From an uncultured Desulfobulbaceae bacterium (GTDB taxonomy: Bacteria; Desulfobacterota; Desulfobulbia; Desulfobulbales; Desulfocapsaceae), in assembly GCA_947311315.1 (NCBI GenBank), contig CAMZKN010000093.1:1-35087 (forward strand): DNA of 35,087 nucleotides, written 5' to 3'. The notes beneath the pieces are model-generated. The model was not told where the DNA came from, ran no database searches, and saw only the letters and a list, made by a program, of their open reading frames with translations. Positions 25,533 to 34,215 of this stretch are shown in pieces. A program made the position numbers and the translations under genes. Each line of letters begins with the position of its first letter. Within the stretch, counting starts at the first letter, position 1.

Positions 25533-26126
25533 AACCTGGAGTGGAGGGGATGAGATACCGCTAAGAAAAAATTGGATTATCTGGCTGGATATTTCTTCAA
25601 CAGTGTAATGTGTTTCAAGGGAGACATTCCATACGCGGGAGACTTCATCTAATGCCCCAAAAAAAGCACGTTTTGCTATTTCCGGGTTGACGTCATCCCT
25701 GTAGACTCCTGTTTTCTGACCTTTTTCAATGATCTCTCCGATGATTCCAATATATTCGGTAAACTTATTGTTTCTGTAGTTTTTGATGACTTTATTGGAT
25801 TGCCGCAGCTCTATTTGGATGACTTCAGCCAGGTTTTTGTTTTTTTTCATGGCCAAAAGGTGTTGAGCTATAAAAATTTCAAGCATTATTTGAGGATCAC
25901 TTTCTTTTTCAATCAAATTTACAGTTTTTTTAACAATCTTACCTATTTCTTCCTCAAATACAGATAATAATATATCGTATTTGTTGTTGAAATAGAGATA
26001 AATTGTTCCATCAGCAACCTTGGCTTCTTTGGCAATATCGGATATTCTAGCGGTGAAAAATCCTTTTTTGGCAAAGACCTTAACTGCAGCTGAAATTATC
26101 TTTGAGTGTTTGTTTTCTGCTTTCAT
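25518..26126 (-). CDS. fadR: TetR-family regulator of FadR (YsiA) type, fatty-acid regulon
   Basis: A 202-residue TetR-type repressor. The N-terminal helix-turn-helix (ISDIAKEAKVADGTIYLYFNNKYDILLSVF) is nearly that of Bacillus FadR, and the ligand domain contains the matching block IQIELRQSN. In Bacillus, FadR represses fatty-acid beta-oxidation genes and is released by long-chain acyl-CoA. A matching operator lies 45-68 bp upstream of the chosen ATG at 26126. An ATG at 26174 inside the operator would add 16 residues. No fatty-acid gene lies in the window, so targets are presumably elsewhere, plus its own promoter. It is convergent with greA (tails overlap 15 bp) and divergent from purDE. Confidence 0.8.
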   Translation of the reverse strand: MKAENKHSKIISAAVKVFAKKGFFTARISDIAKEAKVADGTIYLYFNNKYDILLSVFEEEIGKIVKKTVNLIEKESDPQIMLEIFIAQHLLAMKKNKNLAEVIQIELRQSNKVIKNYRNNKFTEYIGIIGEIIEKGQKTGVYRDDVNPEIAKRAFFGALDEVSRVWNVSLETHYTVEEISSQIIQFFLSGISSPPLQVSGKS

Positions 26127-26170
26127 TTTCGAAAAAGGTTGCTCGAAACCAAAGAGAGAAAAATCTGAGA

Positions 26171-26194
26171 ACATGAATGACTATTCATTCATGT
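26171..26194. promoter_or_regulatory. palindromic FadR-type operator
   Basis: Two 10-bp arms, ACATGAATGA and TCATTCATGT, are perfect inverted repeats separated by CTAT. The core TGAATGA-CTAT-TCATTCA fits the FadR box I know from Bacillus (TGAATGAMTANTCATTCA) at every defined position. It sits directly upstream of the FadR-like gene, so autorepression is the simplest reading. It is about 164 bp before the purDE ATG and might affect that gene too. Confidence 0.8.
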
Positions 26195-26357
26195 AATATT
26201 TCGTTTCCATTTTGTCAACGATCAAAAAATAGACAGGTCACTATTCTGTTTTTTGTTTTAGGAAAGAATTTAGAGAAGGTGCTTATACTTCCCAGCAGGG
26301 GATAAGTACATTACAACATTTAGAATTGGTTATTAAATATTTTTCCAGGAGTCATTT

Positions 26358-28133
26358 ATGAAAATTCTTGTTGTTGGTTCCGGTGGTAGAGAGCATGCTC
26401 TTGTTTGGAAAATTCAACAGAGCAAAAAAGTGAATAAGGTGTATTGCGCCCCGGGTAATGCCGGGATAAGTCGCATGGCTGAATGTGTAGATATTTCTGT
26501 GACTGATGTAGACTCACTGCTTGCTTTTGCACAAGATGAAGGCATTGATCTCACAGTTGTCGGGCCGGAATCTTCACTTGTGGCAGGTATTGTAGATACT
26601 TTTGAAGAAAATGGTTTGAGAATCTTTGGGCCAACAAAAAAAGCTGCTGAACTCGAGGGCAGCAAAGTTTTCAGTAAAGAGTTTCTTAAAAAATATAAAA
26701 TTCCTTCAGCTTCCTTTAAAGTTTTTAAGGAAAGAAAAAAAGCAAAAAAATACATTGATTCCTGTGGAGCACCTATTGTTGTCAAAGCAGACGGACTTGC
26801 CGCTGGCAAGGGTGTTATCGTCGCTCAAACCGTCGCTGAAGCCAAGCGTGCCGTTGATCTTATAATGAAAGATAAGGCCTTTGGCAGTGCAGGAAATAAA
26901 ATTATTGTTGAAGCATGTCTCACAGGAGAAGAAGCTTCTTTTATTGCTTTTACCGATGGAAAGACAATTCTACCTTTGCCAACTTCACAGGATCATAAGG
27001 CCGTTTTTGAAAATGATGAGGGGCCAAATACAGGAGGAATGGGTGCGTATTCACCAGCTCCTGTTGTTACTGATAAAATCTCAGATTTTGTCATGAAGAA
27101 GGTAATGCTTGCAACAATTAAGGGCCTTGAGGCGGAAGGACGTCCTTTCAAGGGTATGTTGTATGCAGGGCTTATGATTGATGGGGACAAGATTAATGTA
27201 CTTGAATTCAATTGTCGCTTTGGCGACCCTGAAGCCCAACCACTGTTGATGCGTCTTAAAAGCGATATTATAGATATCTTTGAGGCTGCAATAGATGGGG
27301 AACTCGATAAGGTTGAAATGAAAATCGACCCCAGGCCGACAGTTTGTGTCGTTATGGCCTCTGGTGGATATCCCGGCAGCTACGAAAATGGGAAGGTTAT
27401 CAAGGGATTGACAAAGGCCTCAAACTGCAAAGGAATAGAAGTATTTCACGCAGGTACTGCAAGGAAAAATGGTAGAGTTGTTAATAATGGTGGCAGGGTA
27501 CTGGGGATTACAGCTGTTGGCAGTAACCTAAAGGATTCTATTGGCCGTGCCTATGAGGCTGTTAGTCATATCCACTGGACCAACTGTTACTATAGAAAAG
27601 ATATTGGTATGAAGGCCCTGCGGAGGGTATCCGGGAGCCAAATTACGCCTGTTGTCGGTATTGTTATGGGGAGTGATTCTGACCTATCGGTTATGAAAGC
27701 TGCCTCTGGGTTTTTAAAGTCAATGGGGATTAGTTGTGAGATGACTGTGGCATCGGCACACAGAACCCCTGAACGTGCTGCTGAGTATGCAAAAACTGCG
27801 AAAAAGCGAGGGCTAAAGATTATTATAGCTGGTGCTGGAATGGCGGCACATCTCGCCGGTGTACTCGCTTCTCACACTGATTTACCGGTTATTGGCGTTC
27901 CTCTTGACGCTTCTTCCCTGCGTGGTATGGATGCATTACTTGCCACTGTCCAAATGCCTCCCGGGGTTCCGGTTGCAACCATGGGGATAGGCAAGGCAGG
28001 AGCGAGAAATGCTGGTGTTCTCGCTCTTAGAATATTGGCTCTTGCTGACCCTTCACTTGAAGGAAAATTATTGCAATTCAAGAAGGATATGGTCAAAGAG
28101 GTCGAGCAAAAGGCCAAAAAGGTTTATGTGTGA
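26358..28133 (+). CDS. purDE: fused phosphoribosylamine--glycine ligase / N5-CAIR mutase (PurD-PurE)
   Basis: A 591-residue fusion of two purine-synthesis enzymes. Residues 1-425 are PurD: VVGSGGREHALVWK, VVGPESSLVAGIVD, VVKADGLAAGKGV (ATP-grasp), GPNTGGMGAYSPAP, NCRFGDPEAQPLL and the end domain (VVMASGGYPGSYENGKVIKG). PurD makes glycinamide ribonucleotide from phosphoribosylamine, glycine and ATP. Residues 430-591 are a complete PurE: VGIVMGSDSDL, SAHRTPERA (the class I motif), IIAGAGMAAHLAGV and MPPGVPVATMGIG, which moves the carboxyl group in CAIR formation. There is no stop or frame change between them. The usual arrangement is separate genes. It overlaps the next gene by 8 bp. Confidence 0.92.
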   Translation: MKILVVGSGGREHALVWKIQQSKKVNKVYCAPGNAGISRMAECVDISVTDVDSLLAFAQDEGIDLTVVGPESSLVAGIVDTFEENGLRIFGPTKKAAELEGSKVFSKEFLKKYKIPSASFKVFKERKKAKKYIDSCGAPIVVKADGLAAGKGVIVAQTVAEAKRAVDLIMKDKAFGSAGNKIIVEACLTGEEASFIAFTDGKTILPLPTSQDHKAVFENDEGPNTGGMGAYSPAPVVTDKISDFVMKKVMLATIKGLEAEGRPFKGMLYAGLMIDGDKINVLEFNCRFGDPEAQPLLMRLKSDIIDIFEAAIDGELDKVEMKIDPRPTVCVVMASGGYPGSYENGKVIKGLTKASNCKGIEVFHAGTARKNGRVVNNGGRVLGITAVGSNLKDSIGRAYEAVSHIHWTNCYYRKDIGMKALRRVSGSQITPVVGIVMGSDSDLSVMKAASGFLKSMGISCEMTVASAHRTPERAAEYAKTAKKRGLKIIIAGAGMAAHLAGVLASHTDLPVIGVPLDASSLRGMDALLATVQMPPGVPVATMGIGKAGARNAGVLALRILALADPSLEGKLLQFKKDMVKEVEQKAKKVYV

Positions 28134-28701
28134 AAATGGTATAAAGGAGGCAGCTGCCTGCATACGGGAAGGAGGTATCGTAGCTTTTCCGACTGAAACG
28201 TATTATGGGCTGGCTGTTGATGCCGATTGTGAGAAAGCGATAGAAAGACTGTTTGAGATTAAAAAGCGAGGATTGGATCAGCCACTTCTGCTTCTTGTTG
28301 AGTCCAGAGCAGCTTTGCAGCAGGTGGTTGCTGATGTTCCGGAAATATACAATACTTTGATGACAATGTATTGGCCAGGAGCCCTTACGCTTATATTTCC
28401 TGCAAAACCATGTGTCAGCAAAATAATTACAGGTGGTACTGACACGGTTGGTGTACGAATTTCTTCACACCCGCTTGCACAGCAGCTTGTGGTTGAGATG
28501 GGAAAAGCAATTACCGCCACAAGTGCAAACTTTTCCGGCATGCCACCGGCAGTGTCAGCTTTTGATGTTAAAAAGATTTTTCAAGGCTCTGTGGATTATA
28601 TTCTGGATGGAGGATCTACTGCTGCCGGTCTTTGCTCAACCATAGTTGGTATTAACAATAAAAAACTTACCGTTATTCGCAAGGGACAGGTTACTCTGTA
28701 G
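28126..28701 (+). CDS. tsaC: Sua5/YciO/YrdC-family threonylcarbamoyl-AMP synthase
   Basis: A 191-residue YrdC-domain protein that makes threonylcarbamoyl-AMP from threonine, bicarbonate and ATP, the first step of the t6A37 tRNA modification. Visible motifs are GGIVAFPTETYYGLAVDA (the nucleotide site), the basic IKKRGLDQPLLLLV (family KxR-x-x-x-P-L), YWPGALTLIF, the TVGVRI strand and ITATSANFSG. The start ATG at 28126 overlaps the end of purDE by 8 bp in another frame, implying coupling; an open frame to 28009 runs through purE and is a shadow. The C-terminal Sua5 extension is absent, so this is the short TsaC form. YciO would be the paralogue alternative. Confidence 0.85.
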   Translation: MCENGIKEAAACIREGGIVAFPTETYYGLAVDADCEKAIERLFEIKKRGLDQPLLLLVESRAALQQVVADVPEIYNTLMTMYWPGALTLIFPAKPCVSKIITGGTDTVGVRISSHPLAQQLVVEMGKAITATSANFSGMPPAVSAFDVKKIFQGSVDYILDGGSTAAGLCSTIVGINNKKLTVIRKGQVTL

Positions 28702-28878
28702 CTTGTTTATGGTAATAAAAACATACAGTTATTGACGCTGCGAGTGGCTGGGATTTTTGCTACAATTGACGATTGGATTTGCTTCGGAAGTGAAAAGTAT
28801 GATAGCATATCTTATACGTAAGTTCTTTGAACTGTTGTTTCTTTATGGTTCTGAAAAATATCGGAAAGGAATGTTAAT

Positions 28879-29202
28879 ATGAATGCACTGAAATGGGATA
28901 AAGATTTTGCCTTGGAGCAGGCGGCCGACGATGCCGAGCTTTTGCAGGAGCTTTTAGATATTTTCAAAGATTCTTTACACTCTGATCTTGTACAGATGGA
29001 ACAGGGGTTGGCTGAAAACTCCTCCACAAAAGTGAGCAGTGCTGCTCATTCAATTAAAGGTGCAGCGGCCAGCCTCGGTATTACTGGTATTAATGAAGTG
29101 GCAGCCCGGATTGAAAGTGATAGTCGGGAAGGTGGTATTGCTGTCGCCCAAAAAGAAATATCTTCACTACAGGGTCTGTTGGAAGAATTACGGAAATTGT
29201 AG
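28879..29202 (+). CDS. stand-alone histidine phosphotransfer (HPt) protein
   Basis: A 107-residue HPt domain with the phospho-accepting histidine at 57 in SAAHSIKGAAASLG, the canonical AHxLKGxA motif. The rest predicts the four-helix bundle of such domains. In a phosphorelay it would carry phosphate from a hybrid kinase to a receiver protein. No kinase is adjacent. It lies 177 bp after tsaC with AAAGGAATG upstream of the ATG. The group ends in a strong terminator shortly after. Confidence 0.85.
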   Translation: MNALKWDKDFALEQAADDAELLQELLDIFKDSLHSDLVQMEQGLAENSSTKVSSAAHSIKGAAASLGITGINEVAARIESDSREGGIAVAQKEISSLQGLLEELRKL

Positions 29203-29212
29203 GATGTGTTGA

Positions 29213-29255
29213 GTTGCCTCTTTTCGATGGCGGGAAAAGAGGCAACCTGCTTTTT
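29213..29255 (+). terminator. intrinsic terminator behind the HPt gene
   Basis: A perfect 13-bp stem, GTTGCCTCTTTTC (29213-29225) with GAAAAGAGGCAAC (29234-29246), an 8-base loop and a TTTTT run ending at 29255. It sits 10 bp after the HPt stop and 15 bp before the end of convergent ettA. Confidence 0.8.
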
Positions 29256-29269
29256 CATCCATTGTGTTC

Positions 29270-30955
29270 TTATTGCCGTGTTAATTGACGATATTTAATC
29301 CTGTGCGGTTGATCTGCTGTGCCTCCGAGCCGTGCCTTGCGGTCTTTTTCGTAGTCCGAGTAGTTACCCTCAAACCAAATCACTTGGGAATCACCTTCGA
29401 AAGCGAGGATATGGGTGGCAATTCGATCGAGAAACCAGCGATCATGGCTGATGACTACAGCGCAGCCGCCAAAGTTTTCAAGTGCTTCCTCAAGAGCCCT
29501 CAAGGTATTAACGTCGAGGTCATTGGTAGGTTCATCGAGGAGAAGAACATTTCCCCCCTCTTTAAGTGTTTTTGCGAGATGAACCCGATTGCGCTGTCCA
29601 CCGGAGAGAAGGCCTACTTTTTTCTGCTGATCGGTACCTGAAAAATTAAATTTGCCCACATAGGCCCGACTGTTAATCTCTTTGGTGCCAAGCCAGATAG
29701 TTTCCTGTCCTTCAGATATTGCCTGCCAGATAGTATGTTCAGGGTCAAGGGCATCACGCGTTTGGTCAACGTATGAAAGTTTGACAGTTTCACCCAAATG
29801 GATAGTGCCTTCCTCAGCCTGCTCCTGGCCTATAATCATTTTGAAAAGGGTGCTTTTGCCGGCACCATTTGGCCCAATGATACCAACAATACCACCAGGA
29901 GGAAGATTGAAATTCATGTCGTCTACAAGCACGCGGTCACCGTAGCATTTTTTTACATGTTCAGCTTTAATGACGACCTTTCCGAGTCGGGGGCCGGGAG
30001 GAATAAAAATCTCAAGGTCTCGTGCAAGTGATTCCGTTTCCTGGGACATCAATTGTTCATAGGAACTAATTCTTGCTTTGGATTTACTTCTTCTTCCTTT
30101 AGGGGAGAGTCTGATCCATTCTAATTCTCGTCGGAGGGTTCGTTGCCTGTCGCTTTCCTTTTTTTCTTCACGGGCCAAACGTTTTTGTTTTTGATCAAGC
30201 CAGGAAGAATAATTGCCTTTCCATGGGATTCCTATACCGCGATCAAGTTCTAAAATCCATCCTGCTACATTATCGAGGAAGTATCTGTCATGGGTTACTG
30301 CTATGACGGTACCCTGATAGGTCTGGAGATGCTGTTCGAGCCAGGCAACGGATTCTGCATCGAGGTGGTTTGTTGGCTCATCAAGTAAGAGAATATCAGG
30401 TTGCTTGAGCAGGATACGGCAGAGAGCAACCCTTCGTTGTTCCCCGCCGGAAAGAATACCACATTTGGTGTCAGATGGTGGACAGCGCAGGGCATCCATT
30501 GCCATGTCGAGACGACTGTCGAGATCCCATGCATCCAGATGATCGAGTTTTTCCTGGACAACACCCTGGCGATCAATGAGATCCTGCATTTCGTCATCGC
30601 TCATTGGTTCTGCAAATTTTTCATTTATTTCATTAAACTCGTTGAGGAGATCAACTGTTCCCTGTACACCTTCTTCCACAATTTCTTTAACAGTTTTTTC
30701 TGGAGATAACTCCGGTTCTTGTGGCAGGTAATCAACGGAATGGCCGGGTGAAAGGTGGGTTTCGCCATTGAATTCGGTATCGATGCCAGCAAGAATTTTG
30801 AGAAGAGTACTTTTGCCGGAACCGTTAAGCCCTAAGACGCCAATCTTTGCACCATAAAAATAGGAAAGTGAAATATCCTTGATTACCGGTTTGCTGTCGT
30901 AATATTTGCTGACTTTGATCATTGAATAGATGATCTTTTTATCGTCTGTACTCAT
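29270..30955 (-). CDS. ettA: energy-dependent translational throttle protein (ABC-F ATPase)
   Basis: A 561-residue ABC-F protein with two ATPase domains and no membrane part, near the length of E. coli EttA (555). It binds the ribosomal E site and gates the first peptide bond according to the ATP/ADP ratio. Domain 1: Walker [10 protein letters not shown] (near residue 43), signature LSGGEQRR, Walker [12 protein letters not shown]. The linker arm is charged ([19 protein letters not shown]). Domain 2: Walker [10 protein letters not shown], signature LSGGQRNR, Walker [12 protein letters not shown]. It is a single gene, with its own start at 30955 and the molybdoenzyme operon upstream behind a terminator. 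Confidence 0.93.
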   Translation of the reverse strand: MSTDDKKIIYSMIKVSKYYDSKPVIKDISLSYFYGAKIGVLGLNGSGKSTLLKILAGIDTEFNGETHLSPGHSVDYLPQEPELSPEKTVKEIVEEGVQGTVDLLNEFNEINEKFAEPMSDDEMQDLIDRQGVVQEKLDHLDAWDLDSRLDMAMDALRCPPSDTKCGILSGGEQRRVALCRILLKQPDILLLDEPTNHLDAESVAWLEQHLQTYQGTVIAVTHDRYFLDNVAGWILELDRGIGIPWKGNYSSWLDQKQKRLAREEKKESDRQRTLRRELEWIRLSPKGRRSKSKARISSYEQLMSQETESLARDLEIFIPPGPRLGKVVIKAEHVKKCYGDRVLVDDMNFNLPPGGIVGIIGPNGAGKSTLFKMIIGQEQAEEGTIHLGETVKLSYVDQTRDALDPEHTIWQAISEGQETIWLGTKEINSRAYVGKFNFSGTDQQKKVGLLSGGQRNRVHLAKTLKEGGNVLLLDEPTNDLDVNTLRALEEALENFGGCAVVISHDRWFLDRIATHILAFEGDSQVIWFEGNYSDYEKDRKARLGGTADQPHRIKYRQLTRQ

Positions 30956-31027
30956 AGGTATTCCCTAGGTAGTGATTCGTGTTTTTTGAAAAATGATATT
31001 GTAAGCAATTTGTAGCAGTGATAGTAC

Positions 31028-31066
31028 AAAAAAAAGCACGATAATCAAATGGAAGATTATCGTGCT
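31028..31066 (-). terminator. intrinsic terminator of the torD-molybdoenzyme operon
   Basis: On the minus strand a perfect 12-bp stem (AGCACGATAATC at 31066-31055 pairing with 31046-31035), an 8-base loop, then a run of eight T (31035-31028). It lies 55 bp after the stop of the Fe-S subunit gene and before ettA, so it ends the operon. It has no T-run on the plus strand. Confidence 0.9.
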
Positions 31067-31120
31067 AAAAACTTTTCAATTGATAAAAAGTTCTCTTTTT
31101 GTTTTAAAAACGTGAGAATG

Positions 31121-31936
31121 TTATTCTTTTGAGGAATCAGAATCTGTAATACTTTTTGCGATCAGTGCTCCGGCAATCCCCATCAGGCCAATGCTTCTTG
31201 CTTTCTTGACAGCAGGTTTAACCATGGAAGCAAGCATTGCTCTTCTTCTAACATGTCCAAGATCAGCGAGTTCCGGGGTGTGGGTTGAAAAAAGCAGAGA
31301 AATATCCTTTTTCTTGCCATAATAGCGACTATTCGGGCCAAGTTCTCCTCCGTCCGGCTCGATACCCTTAGCACCATTTTTAACATATTGGGCCACCTCA
31401 GATTTAGGATCATCAAGGTCACCAAAAATCCTGGCACCGGTAATACACGTCTGAACGCAAGCAGGTTGTAGGCCAGCTTCAACTCTGGGCATGCAGTATG
31501 TGCATTTATCAGCTTTCCCATCTTCGGAAACATCGTCTACGAGATCCGGGTTAATGTATCTGGCCTCATAGGGGCAGGCATCAACGCAGGCACCACAGCC
31601 AAGGCAGCGGTCTTTGTCTATCTGAACAGTTCCATTAAATGGATCTTTCCAGGTTGCGGCAATTTCCATGGTTTTGGTCTTGCCTGTTTTTATATCTGTG
31701 AATGTAACCTCTTCTAAGTCTGCAGGACATTCGGGAACGCATACCGGATCATTGCAATGATTGCAAAGCCCTGGATAATACGTAGAAGCCATTTCCTTTT
31801 CTACCAGGCTAGGCCCAATACGATAGACCCAGTTGCGATGAAACTCAACAGGGACCTCCCATTCTGCTTTGCAGGCAATAGTGCAGGCATGGCAGCCCAC
31901 ACATCGTTCAAGGTCAATAATCATTCCATATTGCAT
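31121..31936 (-). CDS. four-cluster ferredoxin subunit of a molybdopterin oxidoreductase (PsrB/PhsB type)
   Basis: A 271-residue electron-transfer subunit with four cysteine groups for 4Fe-4S clusters: CVGCHACTIAC (residues 12-22), CNHCNDPVCVPEC, CLGCGACVDACPYE, and CTYCM...CVQTC. This is the standard arrangement of NrfC/PsrB/TtrB-type subunits, which pass electrons between a membrane quinol partner and the catalytic subunit. It has no signal peptide of its own and would be exported by hitch-hiking with the Tat-signal partner. A C-terminal tail (LMGIAGALIAKSI) is weakly hydrophobic and might help membrane contact. It is 35 bp downstream of the catalytic subunit gene. Confidence 0.9.
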   Translation of the reverse strand: MQYGMIIDLERCVGCHACTIACKAEWEVPVEFHRNWVYRIGPSLVEKEMASTYYPGLCNHCNDPVCVPECPADLEEVTFTDIKTGKTKTMEIAATWKDPFNGTVQIDKDRCLGCGACVDACPYEARYINPDLVDDVSEDGKADKCTYCMPRVEAGLQPACVQTCITGARIFGDLDDPKSEVAQYVKNGAKGIEPDGGELGPNSRYYGKKKDISLLFSTHTPELADLGHVRRRAMLASMVKPAVKKARSIGLMGIAGALIAKSITDSDSSKE

Positions 31937-31971
31937 TGTATCCTCCTGAAGTAGTACCTTTAAAGCTGAAG

Positions 31972-34215
31972 TTATGCTGAGGTCGGAATATCGATGATAT
32001 TGCCGTCCTTAATAAATTTAACAAAGTTATTACGCATGCCGTGGGCTCCGGTTTCAGGGTCTAATGTAATTTTAGTCATTAGACTCGTATCATCAACACC
32101 CGCATCAACAGCTACGCTCATCAATGGGTTTGCGGTTCCATAGCCATGTCCCATGTACACTACGTCTTTTCGAATACCTGGAGTTGTTTTGACAGTAGTC
32201 GTTGTTCTTGATTTAAAACCATCCTGATTGATAAATCCTACGACATCACCATCTTTAAGACCCATTTTTGTGGCAAGTTCATCGTTGAGCCACACGGGGT
32301 TGCTCGGCATGGCATTGTTCAGCCAAACATTATTTTGTGTTCTATTAAAAGTATGTACAGGCACACGTCCATAAATGAGTCTGGCAAAACCTGCAGGTGA
32401 ATCTTTCACTGGAATATATGTTGGTGCACCAGGGAAACCTACATCGGCAATATCTTCGTTGAAGAAAAGAACTTCAAAATCTTCAGGCATTTGGTATGGG
32501 TTTTTTCCCGCCTGAATATGGATACCACCTTCAGCTCTTACCTGTGCAAGAGAAAGGCCAGCAACCGCAAGGTTCTTTTCGACCATTTCTTCTATAGTCT
32601 TTACAGGGATATCTTTTTCATATCCCATCCTCTTGGCGATTTCGTTAGTTATATAGACCTGATCTTTTCGCTCAAACATCGGTGCCATGAGAGGCATTCT
32701 TGGTGCGATATATTGTTGCTGCTTTTCCGAAAAGTCCCATTGAGTGCCGGTTTTGATAAGATCATATCGCTCAAGGTAACTGACTTCAGGGAGAAGAATA
32801 TCAGCCCACATAGTTACATCAGTTGGCATAACATCAACACACATGACGAAGTCCATCTGTTTGAGTACGTCCTTCATCTTTTGCTGGCCGGGGATGGTTT
32901 GAATGGGATTTTGGCCCCATATTACGCATCCTTTGATGGGGTATGGCTTTCCACTCAGTGCAGTATCTCTGATTAATTCCGTGGGTGTGCCAGGAGGTGT
33001 GAACGGGTACCGCATTTCCTCATCTTCATTCATGTTGAGGTTGTGCGCTGCTTCATGTTCCTGCTTGGCCCAGCTGATTTTGCCAACTTTAGGCCCTTTA
33101 GCTGGAACCCAACCACCTTTGACAAAATATGCTCCAAGAAGGCCAGTAAGGCATGCCAGAGCACGTTGTCGCTGGAAATCATTGCCATACCAGGAGACAT
33201 GTCTGCCGGGATGAATAGAGACATTAGGGGCATTTTCAGCGAGCATTATCGCAACTTCTTTTATTTGTGCAGCGGGGATATCACATTCTTTTGCTGCTCT
33301 TTCGAGGCTCCAACCCTGAATGGCTTTGGTGAATTCTTCAAAACCATCACCATACTCATCAATGAAATCAGCGTCATATTTCTTTGTGGTAACGAGATAG
33401 TTCATGATGGCAAGTAAAAAGGCGGTATCCGTTCCGGGTTTAATTTTCACCCATATATCAGATTTTGCAGCAGATGCGGAGTAGCGCGGGTCGACCACGA
33501 TGAACTTGGCACCGTTCTGTAATCCTTTGACGTATCTTTTGATGTGGCTGATGTGAATGTTTTCTCCAAAATGTCCACCTAAGACCAAAATGGCCTTGGC
33601 ATTTGGCATATCGACGTTTTCACCGGGGGCCATGCCAATTGTTGCGAGATAGGCGGTGTCACGAATGCCTCTACATTGGAAGAAGGAAGCTTCACTGACG
33701 TTGTGGGTACCTACAGTACGCTCGAAGAAGTGCATCGGGTACTTGGCAGTTGATCCGTGGGGAAACATGCATATACCCTGGGGCCCATAAGTCTCGTTGA
33801 CTTTCTTTAATTTGGAACCACATTCATCGAGTGCTTCTTTCCATGAGATCTTTTTCCATTTCGGCTTGCCACGTTCGCCAACGTTTTTCAAAGGGAATTT
33901 CAGGCGATCGGGATCGTAAAGCAATTGGATGCCTGCATTACCCCTTGCGCATATCGAGGTACCGTTGTCAATCGATTTTGGATTACCTTCAAGTTTTACA
34001 AGACGATCGTTACGTTTTTTTCCAACAAGCTGGCATCTCCAGAAACACATTTCACAAACACCGCCAACTACTGTTTCATCCTTGAAAGAACCTGCAGGTT
34101 CTAAGGGAGAGCGTGTAACGCCGGTTTCAGATGCGATGACTTTTGAAAGGGGTAATGCAACAGCTGCCAGAGAGGCAGACTGCAAAAATTTACGCCTCGT
34201 TAAGTTGAACGCCAT
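31972..34215 (-). CDS. Tat-exported molybdopterin oxidoreductase catalytic subunit (PsrA/PhsA-like)
   Basis: A 747-residue molybdo-bis-pyranopterin enzyme. A twin-arginine signal (TRRKFLQ, residues 6-12) marks export of the folded protein. Cysteines 54, 57, 61 and 89 (C-x2-C-x3-C-x27-C) hold one 4Fe-4S cluster, and Cys181 in FFQCRG is the likely Mo ligand. Later blocks include KFIVVDPRYSASAAKSD, GRHVSWYG and WGQNPIQT. Family and length (about 750) suggest a polysulfide/thiosulfate or similar respiratory reductase; arsenate, tetrathionate and other substrates cannot be excluded. I chose ATG 34215, preceded by AAGGAGG and directly before the Tat motif. Its start overlaps the chaperone gene by 26 bp. 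Confidence 0.88.
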   Translation of the reverse strand: MAFNLTRRKFLQSASLAAVALPLSKVIASETGVTRSPLEPAGSFKDETVVGGVCEMCFWRCQLVGKKRNDRLVKLEGNPKSIDNGTSICARGNAGIQLLYDPDRLKFPLKNVGERGKPKWKKISWKEALDECGSKLKKVNETYGPQGICMFPHGSTAKYPMHFFERTVGTHNVSEASFFQCRGIRDTAYLATIGMAPGENVDMPNAKAILVLGGHFGENIHISHIKRYVKGLQNGAKFIVVDPRYSASAAKSDIWVKIKPGTDTAFLLAIMNYLVTTKKYDADFIDEYGDGFEEFTKAIQGWSLERAAKECDIPAAQIKEVAIMLAENAPNVSIHPGRHVSWYGNDFQRQRALACLTGLLGAYFVKGGWVPAKGPKVGKISWAKQEHEAAHNLNMNEDEEMRYPFTPPGTPTELIRDTALSGKPYPIKGCVIWGQNPIQTIPGQQKMKDVLKQMDFVMCVDVMPTDVTMWADILLPEVSYLERYDLIKTGTQWDFSEKQQQYIAPRMPLMAPMFERKDQVYITNEIAKRMGYEKDIPVKTIEEMVEKNLAVAGLSLAQVRAEGGIHIQAGKNPYQMPEDFEVLFFNEDIADVGFPGAPTYIPVKDSPAGFARLIYGRVPVHTFNRTQNNVWLNNAMPSNPVWLNDELATKMGLKDGDVVGFINQDGFKSRTTTTVKTTPGIRKDVVYMGHGYGTANPLMSVAVDAGVDDTSLMTKITLDPETGAHGMRNNFVKFIKDGNIIDIPTSA

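Noticed and set aside
26212..26247. TTGTCA and TATTCT as a purDE promoter
   Set aside because: The spacing is 24 bp, so the match is not credible.
28009..28125. Longer start for the YrdC-domain gene within purE
   Set aside because: The added residues are an out-of-frame translation of conserved PurE sequence. The family start matches ATG 28126.
28732..28766. TTGACG and TACAAT as a promoter of the HPt gene
   Set aside because: The spacing is 23 bp, outside the usual 15-19 bp, and no better partner box was found.
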